A DNA stretch of 11,790 bases from Isotricha intestinalis (lineage: Eukaryota; Ciliophora; Litostomatea; Vestibuliferida; Isotrichidae), in assembly GCA_023807065.1 (NCBI GenBank), contig JAJJLU010004550.1, positions 1-11,790 of the forward strand, read 5' to 3'. Below are positions 9,341 through 11,790 of this stretch, one piece after another; the stretch's first letter is position 1; every line of letters begins with the position of its first letter. Both the position numbers and the translations under genes were made by a program. Below the pieces are notes generated by a model, which had not been told where the DNA came from, did no database searches, and was given only the letters and a program-made list of their open reading frames with translations.

Positions 9341-9863
9341 TTAATTTTAAATTTTTATTCTTTTTTTCAATTAATAAAAATAACTTTGATAATAATAGTA
9401 TAATTAAATTAATAATTTACAATAAAATTTTATCTTTATTTTTGATTGAATCTTTAAAAATTTGAAAAAAAATTGCTTAAAATTAAAAAATGAGAAAGTA
9501 TTCATTTTATATAATATTTTAAAATCAATACTTTATAATCAATTATATTTTAAAACAAAAAATAATTTCATAATTTTCAAATTTAATGTTTTTAATTCAT
9601 TATCTGATTATGTTTATTTTCCTAAAATGCTTTTTATAAATATTTTTATATTTTAATTGTTTCAATTTATTTAATAATATCATCAATAATATTCATTGTA
9701 AAAATCATTTCTAAAAACTGAAAATTAGACTATTATTATACAATTAATTTAATAAAAAAATATTAACAAAACATCCAAATTTTTTAAATAATCCAAAAAA
9801 AAAATTATAAAAAATTTAAATCAAAAAAAAAATATCCAAACATTTATTTTCCCCTTTTATTTT
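9341..9863. other. Spacer with two short offset plus-strand frames
   Basis: This spacer of about 520 bp separates two minus-strand genes. On the plus strand a frame running out of the antisense of the 247-aa gene stays open to a TGA at 9463-9465, and a second frame, offset by one base, is open from there to a TAA at about 9654-9656. Neither has a convincing ATG in the spacer. The second reads like plausible protein (for example FNSLSDYVYFPKML). This could be a decayed gene, a gene with one missing base, or chance in a stop-poor stretch. The rest, with long A-runs at 9795-9835, shows nothing. Confidence 0.4.
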
Positions 9864-11151
9864 TTAACATTGTGAAGGACTCATTCTATTATAAGTATAA
9901 TTATTTCCTGAACCACTGAAATTATTACCAGAAGAAGTACTCATCATCATAATATTATTTCCACTTCTATTTAAAAAATCATCTAAATTTTTTAAAGATT
10001 GTTCTAAAGTAGATTTATTATTTCTTAATAAAGAAATAATTCTATCTTTTCTTCCTAATTGTTCTTTCATTTTTTCATCTTGATCAATCACATTTTCAAT
10101 CTCACAAATTAATTTTTGATTTTGATTAGTTAAAACCATAATATGATTTCTTAATTTATCATTTTCCATTTGAATATTATTTTTATCTTCATTTAATCTT
10201 TGATTCATTATTTTAGAATTTTCAATATCATTATTCATTCTATTTAATTCTCTTTCTCTTTCACTTAATAAATTATTTAATTGATCATTTCTTTTTTCTT
10301 CTTCTTCTCTAACACATCTTTCTTTATTTAAATTATTTTTCAAATTATCATTTTCAACATTTCATATTATCAAATTGTCTTTCATAGTCTTTTAAAGTTC
10401 CTTGTAATTTTAAATTTAAATTTTTATTTTCATCTAATTGACCTTGTAAGAAATTTAAATTTTCTTCTTTGCTTTGTAATTTACCATTTAAATTTCTTAA
10501 ATCATAATTAGTTTCATCTAACTTTTGAGCTAAATTTTGTCTTTCTTGATCACTTAATTTTAAGTTTCTATCTTGTTCTTGGCAAATTTTAGATAATTTC
10601 TTATTATCATCCACTAATTTGCTAATTTCAACTTTTTGACTTGATTTAATATCATTTAATCCTTGAATCATTTTTTCTAAACCATTTTTATCTTCTTGAC
10701 TTTTATCTAATTGACATAATAAATCATTTAATCTTGAATTTAAATCTGCTATTTCTCTGTTTTTTAAATCTATTTGCTTTGTTAATGTATCATTTTCAGC
10801 AAATAATTTCTTATTAACTGATATTTTTTCATTGAATCCTAATTGCAAATTCTCATTTTCTCCTCTTAAATCACATATTTGCTTATTGAAATTTTCGTCT
10901 TTTTGCTTTAAATCGTATTCTAATCTTATTTTTGCCTCGTTTAATAATGAACAATCATTTTGTAATTGACGATATTTTTGATTTAAACAATCATAATCTT
11001 TTTCATGTTGTTCTAATTCAAATATATGGGCTTTTAATTGAGAGATTAACATATCTTTTTCTTTTGATTCTATTTTTGCATCATATCCACTTTGACGACA
11101 AGGATCATTACATGGATCATATGAATTACTTATTTGATATGTGCTATTCAT
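9864..11151 (-). CDS. Long coiled-coil protein, frame change at TGT TGA
   Basis: Two frames form one gene. The first (10354-11151) gives 265 aa from an ATG at 11149-11151 and ends at TGT TGA. The second continues to a TAA at 9864-9866 and has no ATG at its start. Skipping one base at the TGA gives …NMKC-ENDNLKNNL…, an uninterrupted coiled coil and a protein of about 428 aa. Residues about 30-394 are rich in Glu, Lys, Asn, Gln and Leu with repeated heptads. The N-terminus has a small Cys motif (YDPCNDPC, residues 11-18). The C-terminal 34 residues are Gly/Ser/Asn/Met-rich and end MSPSQC. No GT-AG intron restores the frame. Proteins of this shape are usually cytoskeletal, basal-body or tethering components; I cannot name the family. 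The break may be programmed +1 frameshifting, a recent mutation or a base error. An in-frame TAA about ten codons upstream of the ATG supports the start. Confidence 0.8.
10353..10365 (-). other. Frame-change site in the coiled-coil gene
   Basis: On the coding strand this reads ATG AAA TGT TGA A. The upstream frame stops at TGA (10354-10356). The downstream frame is blocked by its own TGA at 10362-10364, so the switch must happen within these few codons. Reading TGT, skipping T and resuming at GAA joins the frames exactly. +1 slippage at a UGA stop is the mechanism of bacterial prfB and antizyme mRNAs, and +1 shifts are common in Euplotes. One surplus T or A from sequencing would look identical. 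Confidence 0.6.
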
Positions 11152-11342
11152 TTTTATTTCAGGTTTTGTATATTTTTCTAAATTTTATTTTTTTTATTTT
11201 TTAATATATTAATTATATATTAAAAGATTTCTTCTTTGAAAAAACTTTAAAAAAACAAAATAAAATTATTAAAAAAAATTAATAAAAAATGACTTAGTAA
11301 GAATCAATATACAATAAAAAAATTAATAAAAACTTCTAATAA

Positions 11343-11731
11343 TTACACGTTAAAGCAAATTGTTTGTAATAATTCATTATTTAATATTTCTTTATCAGTA
11401 ATTAATTGATTATAAGTTTCTAGTAAAGAATTTAAATTAGATTCAACTAATTTTTTTATTTTCTTTTTAATTGATTCTAAATTATATTTCCCGAAATTTT
11501 CTAAAATCGTTCTATTTTTCTCTTTTTGTAAATTTTTTTCATATCTCTTAACACAGTTAATTCATTATGATCGTCGTTCTTTTAAAAAATTATTTTATTT
11601 TGTTTTAATGATTTAATATATTTTTTAAGCAATCATTCAATTCAAAAAATCTAAAAATAAATTGTTTATATATTATTATTAAAAAATATAATTATTTTAT
11701 TTAACCACCTATTGATATTATCATTTGATTT
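11343..11731 (-). pseudogene. Broken or error-containing 3' end of a helical protein gene
   Basis: The clean part (11343-11561, ending in TAA) is a 72-codon open frame with coding-like sequence: KRYEKNLQKEKNRTILENF, then KLVESNLNSLLETYNQL, ending TICFNV. Upstream, coding-like pieces continue but in changing frames: HNELTV, LKERRS, SLKQNKIIF, FRFFELNDCLKNILN and SNDNINRWLNKIIIFF, each offset by one base and most meeting at A or T runs. Placed in order they form one Lys/Glu/Leu-rich helical protein. I see no GT-AG introns that explain the switches. It may be a decayed gene near a chromosome end, or a real gene in a low-quality contig end. The helical pattern with an ERRSHNEL-type segment is faintly like the C-terminal bundle of sorting nexins, but that is speculative. 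The 5' end lies outside the window or is lost. Confidence 0.45.
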
Positions 11732-11770
11732 TTATTGTTTTTTTTATTCAAATAAATTTTTACATATAAT

Positions 11771-11790
11771 GGGAAAAATTGGGGATGGGG
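11771..11790 (+). other. G-rich cluster at the window edge, possible telomere start
   Basis: The last 20 bases contain GGG, GGGG and GGGG, ending TTGGGGATGGGG. No other GGGG occurs on the plus strand of this roughly 80% A/T window. Many ciliate telomeres are G-rich on the strand running 5' to 3' toward the end (for example TTGGGG in Tetrahymena), and the orientation here is right. Only two imperfect units are present, so this may instead be chance or the Pro-rich coding strand of the broken gene read from the other side. Confidence 0.3.

Noticed and set aside
10350..10380. A small intron joining the two coiled-coil frames
   Set aside because: The only nearby GT donors, tested with each following AG, give the wrong phase or create a stop, so splicing does not explain the break.
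10932..11204. 90-aa plus-strand frame with a Phe/Leu-rich tail
   Set aside because: It is antisense to the start of the coiled-coil gene, with composition explained by that gene.
1..11790. tRNA, rRNA, CRISPR array, transposon or prokaryotic operon signals
   Set aside because: I saw no tRNA-like T-arm sequence, no regularly spaced direct repeats, no transposase-like motifs and no ribosome-binding sites; the features are those of a eukaryotic nuclear genome.

Overview
The window looks like nuclear DNA of a very AT-rich protist, most likely a ciliate that uses the standard genetic code. The genes are compact, mostly lack introns and are separated by A/T-only spacers. About 2,600 confident codons contain no in-frame TAA, TAG or TGA. 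Gln is CAA, Trp is TGG, and every confident gene ends in TAA. The one intron I can prove is 27 nt long (GTAAAA...TTAG), a size typical of ciliates. The right edge ends in TTGGGGATGGGG, the only plus-strand GGGG runs in the window, which hints at a G-rich chromosome end. Standard-code, AT-rich ciliates such as the litostomes (for example rumen entodiniomorphs) would fit. That placement is inference.

Layout from left to right. 1-985: spacer with no gene I can support. 986-1840 (-): a complete ABHD17/BEM46-like alpha/beta serine hydrolase. 2176-3144 (-): a polytopic membrane protein of about ten helices, resembling a protist drug/metabolite-transporter-like family. 3891-7202 (-): the largest gene, a 1,094-aa GAPVD1/RME-6/Gapex-5-like protein with an N-terminal RasGAP-type domain and a C-terminal VPS9 Rab5-GEF domain; its first 26 complete codons lie in a small exon upstream of the 27-nt intron. 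7203-7815: divergent spacer. 7816-8427 (+): a 203-aa basic, low-complexity hypothetical protein. 8597-9340 (-): a 247-aa hypothetical protein with an Arg-Arg-Pro-Ser motif and a helical C-terminus, convergent with its left neighbour. 9864-11151 (-): a coiled-coil protein of about 428 aa split by a +1 frame change at TGT TGA. 11343 to about 11731 (-): the C-terminal part of another helical protein, readable only by switching frame several times. The edge then runs into the G-rich cluster.

The genes do not form an obvious pathway. Membrane traffic is a possible loose theme: a Rab5-type GEF, an ABHD17-like hydrolase (animal relatives depalmitoylate membrane proteins), a transporter-like protein and a helical bundle vaguely like a sorting-nexin BAR region. 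Eukaryotic gene neighbourhoods rarely imply shared function, so I give this little weight. The most useful leads are the Asp-to-Glu change at the expected VPS9 catalytic position, the TGT TGA frame change in the coiled-coil gene, the tiny intron, and the broken coding and possible telomere start at the right edge.
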